Origin: Saururus chinensis
Lineage: Eukaryota > Streptophyta > Magnoliopsida > Piperales > Saururaceae
Assembly (NCBI GenBank): GCA_035235625.1
Contig: CP141145.1
Coordinates: forward strand, 26,414,563-26,478,562
Reading direction: 5' to 3'
DNA length: 64,000 nucleotides
Position numbers and translations under genes: made by a program. Each line of letters starts with the position of its first letter. The first letter of the stretch is position 1. The notes under the pieces are model-generated. The model was given only the letters and a program-made list of their open reading frames with translations. It made no database searches and was not told the origin of the DNA. Positions 48,587 through 59,380 of the stretch are shown here, one piece after another.

Positions 48587-50883
48587 ATGGGATGCGCCGA
48601 CGGATCCGACATCGCCAGACCTATACCATGGATCGGAGTCTACGTCGCTGCGGCTTCCTCAGCGTGCACCCTCGCCATGGCGGCCGATGTTTTCTTCGGC
48701 CTAAGAAGGAGAATCCTCTGGTTTCCCTCCAGGTTCTTCTCTATCAATGCCACTTCCCTGGTCCTTCTGGGCATCGCCACCAAGCTCCCCGTCGACCTCA
48801 ACACCTCCATGCCACGCGGGCAAGATCAGCTTGCCAAGCTCAGTGGAACTGTCCTGATCTGCGCCGCCATGGTCAACTCCATGCCTTCCTTGGGAAGCAT
48901 GAGCGACTCCGAAATGGCCATGAACGTCGTCGCTCTCTGCATCCTGGTCGTCACTGTAGTCGTCAACGTAGGAATCCAAATGGGCACCGGCGTCATCTTC
49001 GTTTTCTGGCCGGAGCACGCAATCGTCATGTTCCTCATGTTGTTCACGCTTGGAATTCTGGTCTCCTCTGCTCTCATCGTTTCGACCACCAAGCAGCTGC
49101 TGGAAGAACAGTATGGCAAGAAACATCAGCAGGCTCTGGTTGAATCCTCCGAGAACCATGTGGTGGAGAAGCTCAAAGAGGAGATAAAGAAGTACTGGAT
49201 GATGGCTCACACATGCAACCCTCAGTATGTTCTTGGGCGCTCTGCCATGTGCTCTGCCTCAGCAATTCTGTATCTGCTTAGCTCTCTCGTCTTACTAGAA
49301 GCTTGGCTTAGGAAGCACGTCACCAAATCTGTGAGGTTTTGTAGCGGGGAGTCGGATTACAAGTGGTCGATCAAAATGGTCCTTCTCTCTCAGGTCATTG
49401 CTATAGGGGTTGCCGGCATTGCACCCGTCTGTAGATGGCTCAATGCTGCTCGGTTCGGTGGCCGTGTCGGAGGGATGTGGAGCTACAAGAACGAGTTGCG
49501 GGTGGAGACATACTGGACAGTCAGGTTGGAGAGATGGAAAGAGAGACCTTTGCCTTACCAGATCAGCAACCGGAGGCTCAGAAGGATTGCTCATCTTGTT
49601 CAGAGCAGACTTCTCGATGTTTGCATAGGAGCCCAGTCCACAATTGTACTCACAAGCAAATTTCTTAAATTTCTATCAAGACTTCCCTTGTGTTGGGTCA
49701 GACGATTCATGCACTCTTCTGGCTTCATAACCTTGCTTTCCAAAGGGCCGCAGTCTGCATCAGACTGCAGGTTGCAGGCCCATCTCAGCGAATTTGTGCT
49801 GCACCTGGAAGGAGAAGAGGATCTGGTGCAAATGATTATGGAACATGGTTTTGAATGTACGAAGCACTGGATTCACAGAGGAAGAAAGAACCAACCAAAG
49901 CATTTGGTGGAGCTCTTGCGAGCAGCTACGGTGTCGAAAGGTTTCAGAGGAGTCGCAGGCTTTGACAGTGAAGCAATTCCCTCAATTGCCGACGAGGAAG
50001 CTCCCAACTGTTGGGCTCTGCCCCTCGTGACACTCTCCAGTATAGCAATGGCACTTCCTGGAACCGATCAGAACACAATCAAGCTGCTGCGGTATGGCGT
50101 AGACGAGGGTCTCCGGTATGTTAGACTTGTGGAGAGGAATTTGGATGCGAAAGGATTGACAAATGTGAGAGACGCGGCTGACATTGTATGGCTAGGAATT
50201 GATCTTTATAATCGATGGTTGGACAAGGAACTTCACCGAGCGACAAGCGAAAACAAGATTGCGAGGGAGGTGATAGAAGAACTAGCGGATGAGGGGAAAA
50301 GGCTAGTGTCTGAGTATGTTAATGGCAGTGGTGCTGGCAAGAAGACGAACCCTCTTGAATGGCCTTCTCAGGTAATTCATTGAGCTTAGTATGAGAACAT
50401 ATTAGAACTCAAATCTAGTAACTCCATTGGTCGATCTTGATTAGTGGATATGAGATAATTATTGTCTCTTTCATTTTAACTTAATTATTGTTTCACAACA
50501 GCTTCAGTTGTGAAGAAACGAGTTATAATTTAATTTATTTTATACATCAACAGGTACTGGCAGCCAATTCTATGTACAGAGTGGGGCAGACGATACTTCA
50601 GTCGCAGGGAAACAAGCTTGGGAGGTTGGATGATTTGGTCCACTGGATAAAAGCGACCATTGCTGATATACTGGCTGCTTGTTTTACAAACTTGCCTCGA
50701 GTGATTTCCGAGGAGTACCGCTGCTCTACCATTGAAGTAAGGGAAGCAAATGTTGGGCATGCAGCTCGTCTCCTTGGTGAAACCGAAAGCATTTTGGAAA
50801 TTGTTGGGTTTGCTGGACTGAACCTTGATTCATTGGCAGATATTGAGAATTGGCGATTGAGCAACCAAAATCATTACCCATGA
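48587..50883 (+). CDS. Plant multi-pass membrane protein of unknown function, two exons
   Basis: Exons 48587-50371 and 50554-50883, joined at CAG|GTAATT ... CAACAG|GTACTG in phase 0, give about 704 residues (MGCADGSDIARPIPWIGVYV start, SNQNHYP end). The N-terminal half has about six or seven hydrophobic segments: roughly residues 14-38, 50-68, 84-98, 112-133, 144-167, 219-240 and 264-283. The longer C-terminal half is soluble and helical, with no catalytic motif that I recognise. Short basic stretches (LRRRILWF, NRRLRRIA) lie beside the membrane parts. It resembles an uncharacterised angiosperm family that I recall only as 'unknown membrane protein'; no function is assigned. GC and codon use are regular and there is no internal stop, so it looks active. 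Its upstream region is duplicated at 41.3-42.2 kb. Confidence 0.86.
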
Positions 50884-52600
50884 TGCCTATACGTGAATGG
50901 GAGATCAAATCCCCCTCTCTACCAAGCTCGAAGTTAAGAAAATTTTGACAAGTTATAAAGAGGAAGCTCTCTTTTAAGTAATCTTCTCTTAAGTGTTCAC
51001 TACAATTCTGCTCTTTGTTTTAAATGGACCCTATATGAGAAGGTAATCTTAAAAGTTGCAATGCGGAAGCAAATTACTAATGAAACTTGAGGTTCTGTTA
51101 GCCGTACATGTAATTATCCTGAACCGAGTTAAGGTCCATTTGTTTGGTTTCTAAATCTGAATATGAAAAGCTCACTGAAAATTCTGAAAAGCCTATCATC
51201 TGAATTTCACACTGAATTTAAATCTAAATCAAATCAGGATCTAAATCTGAATCTGAATCTAAATCTAAATTGATTTAATTTTTAAAAAAATTAAAATAAA
51301 TAATTTTCTAATTTGTACTAAAAAAAATTTATTACAGTAAAGATCATAGAGTGTTCATAGTTGATAATCAAACCAAATGAAAAAAAATATTTTTATTTTT
51401 TATTTTATTAAATATTTAATTAGTATTTAAACAATCTACACTATCAAACTCTAAGCTTTGCAGCTTTGCAGGGAGACTATATGGCAAAAGGTTTAAAAGA
51501 AAAGTTACTAAGCTGTGAATGCAAAATCATGTTTAATTACAAAACTATCAACTACAATAAGTCTCATTCAAGTTTAATTCATTATTAGAGTTTGGATTCA
51601 GAACTCAAACTTGATTCAAATCCAGATGTCCAAAAAGTTGCTCTACTAGACTACTACAGATCCCCAGCTTTGCATACAAGAACCAATTGCATTTGTGCCA
51701 AAAACACCTAGTAGACTTGTACGCAGCTTCAAGTAAATGAGAGAAGCACTGAGTTCTGATTCTAGTTGCCAGGTTTGAGAAAGTGTAAGGGAGATAATCC
51801 ATAGAAAGAGCAAGTCTCTGCATTTGCTTCTTCCTTCTCTTCTTTTCTTTAACATTTCTATTTGATTACAGTTGGGATATACTATACATTCAATAATCTA
51901 AAAATAGAAAATTGGCAGATACAGGAGAAATTGGTGCATCCTTATATCCATAATAAGTTAAGCATAACTTTCAGAAGCTTGCGATTGAGATCATAAAGTT
52001 TAATTATCAATGCACATTAGCAAATCCAGAAGTCTAGCCTTTCGTTGGAATCATAAGAGTTTCTGTGGCTTCAGATACGTAGGGAATTCTGCAGATGTTT
52101 TTGTTAAACCTCTGAAAACACGGAAAATGTGCTTAGGGAAGAAGAAAAGAAAGAAAAAAGAGTCAAGAAACTAAAGTTTGCTTTTCTTTAATACATCTAG
52201 TAATTTGCTTCTTATGCTGGTAGCAAGTTTTCAATATACAAGTAAAATTTAATAGCAAGTTGAAGGGGAAATTTCTAGAAATTTGAGTATAAATTTATTG
52301 ATTTTCACTTTCACTTTCAACTATAATTTAATGTTAGATATATCTCTAACCTATGTGATTACTTGTGTCAAACTTGACTATCTATTTCATATCTATTATT
52401 TATTCTATTGTATGATTGAAAACATGTCGCTAGAGATTAATGTGAAGGTTTTTTGTCACCAACATACGCAATAGCTATAATTAGCAAAAGCAAATCTCTT
52501 CACAACATTAACATACAAAAAAATGCTAAAAGAATTACTTATCACAAGAGGCATGCAAACAACACAAACAATTATTCTTCCTAAGCATTACACCTTCAGT
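50884..52600. other. Intergenic region between convergent genes
   Basis: Holds the 3' flank of the membrane-protein gene and the VDR 3' side. Short CTGAATCTAAATCT-type repeats lie at 51205-51270. No other gene is seen. Confidence 0.5.
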
Positions 52601-52608
52601 AGCACATT

Positions 52609-54162
52609 TTACAATGCTGAAGCAAGACAATTTACAGAACTATTATCAACCGAATAAAGTTCCCACTCTTTAATACCACATTTTTCTAAGGCTAAAGCCA
52701 ACCTTTCGCCACCCATCTCAGATGGATACTTCCCATCAGGGCTACCAAGAACTGCTCCTGTATAACACTGACCTGCAGCACGAGCAGCCCCACTGTAGTG
52801 AAACAAGCCCCAACCTAGATCATTAGAAGCATCCACAATTGTCCAAAACTCCCTTGAAACTACACCATTATCCAGAACAGTGAAGTAAAATGTCCCTGGC
52901 ACCTTGTCCCTCTTAACACATACCGTCTCCTCCTCCACACCATCTTCCCATCAAGTGTTTTGACTTTAAAGACAGGTTCATACCAGAAAGACCCTTTTGC
53001 TTTCCCTCTGTAGAACAGCTGATACTGGCATGGAAACTGATCATAGGCCGGGTTCTGTCCAGCCACAACCCTCCAACTCCATTCTCATTTGTCCAACCAA
53101 CCGACAAAGAGATCTTCAACAATTTCATGAGTTAAACTCTCCCCTCTGAACTTTGACATGGGAGGCACATATGGCTTAGTTGGTATCTCAGCATCCAAGT
53201 CAAGGCAGTTATTTTTCTGCAATACACAGAGGGAGAAGGCCTCCAGGTACGGGCTCTCATAGGAGGCAATGCACCTGTACTTGCAAACTTGATCAGTTGG
53301 GGAGCAGTTGTTTAAGCACTGCAGAGCTTTCCTGCAGTTAGGATCCAACAAGCAATTCAACACTTCACTCCCACATTTCCTCACCATACAACTAAGTGTG
53401 GAAAGCCCTTTTGCTCTCAAGTTCTTCAGGATAGGCACAGGTCTTATATAAACATTGATGATAACCAGCAAGCAGAACCTTATATCGTCGGAGTTATGTC
53501 GGTCCCATGCATCAAATACTGTCCTGATCACTTCAACGGATTCACTATCGTTCCTTTTCGCTTGTAGTGGGGCAACTAGTTTGCTAAACAAGTTACCCCC
53601 TGCACTAGTCTGAACAAAGGAGACACCAAGTTTGTTATGTGAAGCAGGGGATGAATCGAAACATACAACATTAGGAATGCTCCTGCAATTGATCCGAACC
53701 CAATCAACAGATTTCTTATTCGTAACTGCAACAACCACCATCAGCTCTGCATGAGACGATTCACAGCTAAGATGCGACACATCTGGGTCATTTGCTTCGA
53801 GGACGGCCTTATCAGTGAACACTCTCATTTCAAATCCTTCGTCCACCCACTTCAGCCTGGTAGCCTGCAATATGTTTGTTGAAATAACTAAGATAAGAAC
53901 TTAAACTGAATTGTAATAAGAAAAGGAAAGGACGGAAGGTAATGGCCATTGATTGTGGTGGGTCTGAGAGGACTGGAGTCTGTACCGTGTGGAGCATGAC
54001 CTCCAGCCATGGGGCGCTCTTCAGTGGGCTCAGGCTCCCTTCTCCCACTAGAGCCACCATTCTGACCAATGACGAAGAGGCATTAGAGCTCCGGTCAGTC
54101 TGAAGCAGGGCGGAAACTGGGTCGACGCTACGGGCTCTGAGAACTGAAATTGGTGAAGTCAT
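52609..54162 (-). pseudogene. VDR: Violaxanthin de-epoxidase-related protein (VDR), broken by a stop and a frameshift
   Basis: Two exons: 53986-54162 (59 codons from ATG 54162, ending EVMLHT) and 52609-53864, joined at ACG|GTACAG ... TTGCAG|GCTACC. The product contains the Cys-rich region CGSEVLNCLLDPNCRKALQC then CSPTDQVC, FSLCVLQKNNC, and the VDE-like core NPAYDQFPCQYQLFYRGKAK, SFWYEPVF, GTFYFTVLDNGVVS and GLFHYSGAARAAGQ. In the family this is a plastid lipocalin-like protein related to violaxanthin de-epoxidase. The frame has TGA at 53085-53087 where the family has Leu (WLDK stop EWSW), and a small indel near 52918-52922 (RRRRYV to VKRDKVPG). The N-terminus is short, with no clear transit peptide. 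If the assembly is right, no full protein is made. Confidence 0.85.
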
Positions 54163-54476
54163 CGGAAATTTTGACGAGGGGCCATACAATGATGAACTCT
54201 ACAAATGTTGTTTGTCTGCAGCCAAGCTTCTAACTGCAAATTAAAATGACAACTCACGACATCGCATGAAATGCACATAAGCTGAAAGCGAATATAAACA
54301 AATACAAAGAGGCAATCTATTTGCACCCAAAGCTCTCATTTTGACTTTTAATTCACATAAAATTCGCTCTTCCCAAGTCCACACAAATGCAACATAACTC
54401 GCTCTGAGTGAGCAAACACAATATAAATCCTAACACGGTCCTCCACTGCTCTTGAGAAGGCGGAACAGAGCTTAAC
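54163..54476 (-). other. Sequence between the aminoacyl-tRNA-synthetase-like exon and VDR
   Basis: Non-coding on the minus strand; includes a donor at 54476 (GTTAAG) and an acceptor-like CTGCAG before 54220. In VDR frame a TAG lies upstream of ATG 54162, so the VDR frame cannot extend into it. Confidence 0.45.
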
Positions 54477-54612
54477 CTGAAGAAAAGAAGAAGCAACGAT
54501 CAGAGCCAGACGGGAGGCCGAAGTCGACAGCCAACTCAACGCCGGAAACCTTCGCGGCGGCAAGGATTGCGAGGGGCGGTCGATCGGCGGCGAACTGGGC
54601 GGTGATTTCCAT
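54477..54612 (-). pseudogene. Isolated first exon resembling cytosolic glutamyl-tRNA synthetase
   Basis: ATG at 54612 gives MEITAQFAADRPPLAILAAA, then KVSGVELAVDFGLPSGSDRC and FFFSSG, followed by a donor G|GTTAAG. Plant cytosolic GluRS N-termini have the same plan (PPL, a small-residue helix, AAKVAGV, ending in a Ser-Ser-Gly before the first intron). The other exons are absent: the next sequence on the strand is VDR. It may be a truncated duplicate or the start of a chimeric transcript. The catalytic domain is not present in the window. Confidence 0.62.
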
Positions 54613-55050
54613 TGCGGTGAACAAATCGCCGGAGGATTCAGAGGCGTTGGAGTTGCAGACCAAGGAAGTCGGGTGAAGGGCGACGGGGAACGAAGGAATG
54701 AAAGGAGTGGAGGCCGACGGGAAGCAGAGGTCAGAGGAGTGGAACTGGCTGCGGCTGCGATCGGGAGACGGTCGGGGTCGCGTTTTAGGATTCAGATGCA
54801 AGAAGTGGATGAAATGCATCTGACGATAGAATGGAAGTTGTAAACGTAGATCTGATTTCACGACTGATTTAGTAACTGAATTCAGTATAAAACAAATGCA
54901 CTCAAAAGTCATTTAAAAGCGGCTTTTGACTAACTTATTTAAATTTAAGTCTGAATTAGAACTTAATTCTCCCACCTATTTCCCCAAAGGCATTATAACC
55001 CCATGGAAGCTATATTCATATGCCACTTCCACTTGATCATATCAGCAGTT
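54613..55050 (-). promoter_or_regulatory. Probable promoter/5'UTR for the GluRS-like exon
   Basis: GC-richer to about 54800 on the minus strand, then AT-rich, like the upstream part of a housekeeping gene. No element could be defined. Confidence 0.3.
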
Positions 55051-57681
55051 ACATTTTCTCATTTATTTATATAAATTTTTGGTGTAAAAAAAAATAGAGT
55101 AAAAATACCATTTTCCTAACCCCACTTCTTATTTCTCCATCTCTTCTTCTTGTAACAGCCAACGTTGCATTTTACTACACCTCCCTTCTAGTCTGGATCC
55201 CCTGCCTCTCAGCTTTCACTTCCATGCCTCACCTCTGCCATCCACTTCTTCCTCTTTACCTTTTTTCTTCGTCTCTTCTCAACAAACAACAATGACACAA
55301 ACAAATTGTGCAAAAGGTATATTACCTTTTTGGCCGCATTGGTTGTGACCAAGCCACGCCTTATTAGATTTGGCCTAACCCTAGCCAACGGGGCAAAAAA
55401 AGGCTGCCTTTTTCCCCTGACGCAACCATTTGTGCTGACGCTGAATGTGGGATGAAATGAGGAGGAGGGGGAAGGTGTGCTAGCGAACAAGTTGTTGTCG
55501 ATAATGAACGGGAGGGAGTTTTCTTTTATTTGGAGTAAACATAGGAGATTTTATTAAATTTGATTGGGACAAGCCATGTGGAATTGATCCACAAGCTATG
55601 TTGTGATTTTATATTTTGACACAAGTTTATGTGTCAAAAATTGAATAGATTGGACATTTATGGATTTGTAGGTTATGGTTTTTCCATTATGTTTTCTGCC
55701 ATAAATTCGATGATTCGGGTTGAAGCTGGGAACACAGCCCATTGGATTGTAGCAAGCTTTGTATGTTGTATCTTGTTTAATGACAAGTTTTCCAATCAAA
55801 AAAATAAAAACCAAAAGTGAGAGCTAGTGTATCCCTTAGTGGATCCCACATACGGTATGTGCCTTGAGCATGTTAACAAAACTCGGATATATAAAAAGAA
55901 AGTTAATGTATGTCAAGTTACACACCTCCTACGTAAAGTTGAAGAGAAATATAAAATAAATATACTAAATTACTTTCTTTAGAGGTCTACCCTACCAGAG
56001 TTAAGATCACCTTATCTTGTCCTACATCAATTAAATTAATATTTTTTTGCAATATAACTACGCTTAGAGTGGTTTTACTAATAAATAGAGGTCGACTAGT
56101 CTAGAACTGTACAAAGCCTTTTTATACACTGTAGTGCCTCATCGGCATAAGTGCCAGATAGAAGATAAACTAAGAGGGAAGGGTGGGAGTTACACTCAAA
56201 ACACTACTCTTTTCTTGTATTAAAGACATTAATATTTGTAATAATCTAAGAGGGGAGGAAGGGGAGGACCCCCAATTTTAGCCAACTCACCCAGTTATAC
56301 ACAGAAAGTAAATACAAGTTGGGGGGCCAAATACCTTGGAGAGTCATGTGGTCTCACCTAGATAGAAAATAATATGGGGCTATGTGATTGGCTGGGGGGG
56401 GGGGGCCATAGCCTAGCCACCTTGCCTCGTCCCTAGGTAGATATCCACCGACATTGTTAAGTGGGGTGGGCTGCTTAATACTGGGGGTGTGAGACTACTC
56501 ATCCAAAGATAAGGTGGAAGGTTGCATGCCCCACCTAATTAACCTCCAACTATGCATAACTAAAGTATATAAATGACTCTCTACAACTAATTGTAGAGTA
56601 CATTTTCTCATAAAAACAAGTTAATGATTTTTCTTACAACTTATAGAAAACAATGATTAACATATAAAACAGGCTGTAAGTCTTAAAAAAAAAGAAGAGA
56701 GGCATGCAGTAATTGCCAGAAAGGTGAGAGAAAGGGCAACATTGGAAAAAAAAGGGATACAGGTGACAACTCTAATCGGACAACTTATATTGGTGTCCAG
56801 ACCTTTGGATGCTAAAATGACCTGTCTCGTGCATTAGCAAGTAGTTGTGTTTTATGCTTTTTTGATTAACGGGTGCTGATAATTAAAAAACTTTATGGTT
56901 CTCATGAAAATTAACAGAATATGGGCTAATGCAGCATATTAGTGCAATTGATGTACTAACACATGCTGTCGATCCTCTAATTGACAGCTCTTACTTTACT
57001 TAGTGGAGGTGAAATACACAGCCAGTATGGTGTGCGAACCATACTGATAAATTTCTCCTTGTGAAGGATAAATTAAATCTATTCAACACAATTTTATATA
57101 TTTTCTATTTTTCTATTAATAACTTTATTAAAAAAATAATAATTTTTCAGAAAAGGTGACAGCCACATCTAAGGGAAGAGAAAATAAGTGCATGATATTT
57201 GTTAAGTACCCAATCATTTATATTGAACAAAATAAAATTATTAATATAGAACGTAATTTTATGTCAAATAGAGCTATTAATTTATAACAGAGGGAATATA
57301 CATATGAGTTTTAATTAGACAAATAAATTTGGGACTTGGATCTACTTATATCTTCCTATCTAAGACCTAAATATAAAATTTTGTTGTACATAGTCAATGT
57401 AAGAAATCATTGAAATAAAATTTCATGTTTTACTCTTACAATTATAATGAAAGCAACATAAAAAATATATAAGACCATATATGGAGCCTAAGGGGGCTAG
57501 AGAGGCCATGACCCCCTGCCCCACCAAAATTTTATATTACTTTATTTAATAAGAGCATATGACCCTATAATTTATTTTTTTAAGGTGAGACTAAGTGGCC
57601 CCCTACCATTGATTTACAATTCAATAACCCTCAAGCTATATTCTTAACTCCGTCCCATCAGGCTCTTTAATATTTAAAATT

Positions 57682-57749
<68 letters not shown>

Positions 57750-57870
57750 TATATATTAATACATGTCAGTGCCAATGTATCGTTAATCATTATAAAATAA
57801 GGCATCTCATACATTTTTTTATGCTGAGCTCATTATCAAAATTATAGTGAGCTCATTATCAAAATAGAAC
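55051..57870. other. AT-rich spacer
   Basis: 55209-55490 (minus) is a 93-codon frame with basic runs but no recognised domain. A G-run lies at 56391-56406. No gene is recognised. Confidence 0.45.
57686..57745. repeat. (AT)n microsatellite
   Basis: About 30 AT units without interruption. Confidence 0.97.
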
Positions 57871-57879
57871 TTAGAAAAA

Positions 57880-58470
57880 CATTTTTGTTTGTGTGTTTAA
57901 GGGGCTGATTCCGGACCTGCTCACCCGACAAGTATAGCTTCGGAATTCCACCGCCACCTCCCACCAACAACCTCCCTGTCCGGTCCAGTCCAATCTGCAG
58001 AACTGGAAGCTCTTTGGCTTGAACTCGCCCGGTAGGTCCCTCGTCCCAGATCGTCCAAGCAAAAGCCCAGCCCTTCGTACCCTTTGATACCCCGTTTCCA
58101 CTGTCATCTTCAACGTCTGGATCCTACGGCTAGCATGTCCTGACTCGACTGGCAATCGCGGAAGACAGTCCCCCATTGCAGAGTTTGGGAGAAAGCGGGC
58201 CGACCCACAATTGGGGTTGGATTAAACAAATCAAAGAAATTAGCGCCTGCTGTTTGGGCAGAGGAAGTCGCAGATTTAGATAAGATGAAGCGGTCGTAGC
58301 CCGTAGGCATGGTTTTCGCATGAAAGATCCGGACTTTGGGCGCTTGGTTCTGGCGGCTGTAGGAGAGAGAAGAGGAGTTTGATAAGCTGGGCTTTAATCT
58401 TTTGGCCCTTCCCGACCGGCGACGTCGTCGGACAGATCGGAACCGGAGTGACAGCTTTTAAGTCTCGGGT
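57880..58470. promoter_or_regulatory. GC-richer region upstream of the CPSF6-like gene
   Basis: Rise in GC and CpG before the plus-strand gene, matching a promoter/first-exon region. Minus-strand frames of 60-100 codons (57871-58321) overlap without any known domain and are treated as chance. Transcription start unknown. Confidence 0.4.
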
Positions 58471-59335
58471 GGGTTATCTTCTCTTCTCATTACTCAGATC
58501 GGGCTGTGCCGTTCATTCGGGTGAGGCTGGATCGGAGAAAAGTAATTTTTACTTTTATTTTGCGATTCATGATTTTTTATCTTTTTTTCTGTTATCATCA
58601 GGTTATTCCGTGCATCTGCTTTGTTTGCTGCTTTGTTCTTAATTTTGTCATGCGATCATTGAGTATTGTGGGCAACACGCGTGATAAATTTAGCAGTGTA
58701 ATCTTTAGCTGTCGTCGTTGTTATTGATGAAGATTGTGATGGTCGTATGGGAAGGGTGTGATGAGTCGAACCGTTTGATTGCCTTCAGTGATTTATGAAG
58801 ATTTGATGTCTTTGAAGATTATAGGCTAAATTTGTGAATCTAGGAGCTTTTTTTTTTATATCTGCAAATATAGGAGCTGGCTTGTGCAATTATGATGTGG
58901 GATATTTTTAGTATGAAAACCTTTTAGTTTCTGATGGCTATATGTAGGATTAAAACTTCAACATCTCTCTCTCTCTCTCTCTCACGTGGGTAGACAGTCG
59001 TGTAACTTCCGCTAGATCTTATGAGCTCGCTGTTGTGGACTCTCTTATTTGTTTCCCTGTCATGGGTCTTAATTTTTTTTTTATTATTTAGCTTCAACAT
59101 TAAGAACATGGAACTATCCTTTCCGTCTTTGTGATCAAATCTTGGACCTAACTCCTATGTCCTTTCAGAATTGTCTAAATATATCTGCTTTCCCTGTATG
59201 TGCTGGAACTGTTGTTTCTTGAATTTAACAATAATACTTAAGGCGGGCTTATGATTTTTTGTTTCTTAAATGATGTTTGTTTTTATTTCCACGAGCAGTA
59301 TTTGTCATTTATCTATTATGTGTTAGTTTTATCAG
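58471..59335 (+). other. Probable 5'UTR intron of the CPSF6-like gene
   Basis: The sequence just before the ATG follows an acceptor TTTTATCAG|GTGTTT at 59335. The 0.9 kb before it is T-rich, as plant introns are, and includes a CT microsatellite at 58963-58983. A donor near 58468 (CTCGG|GTGGGT) is plausible. Leader introns are common in plant RNA-binding protein genes; this is inferred. Confidence 0.4.
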
Positions 59336-59380
59336 GTGTTTGACACAATCTCCAGTTCAAATCTTCTCAAACTGGTCTGA

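Noticed and set aside
48701-49210. 169-codon minus-strand frame inside the membrane-protein gene
   Set aside because: Antisense shadow of the first exon; no domain.
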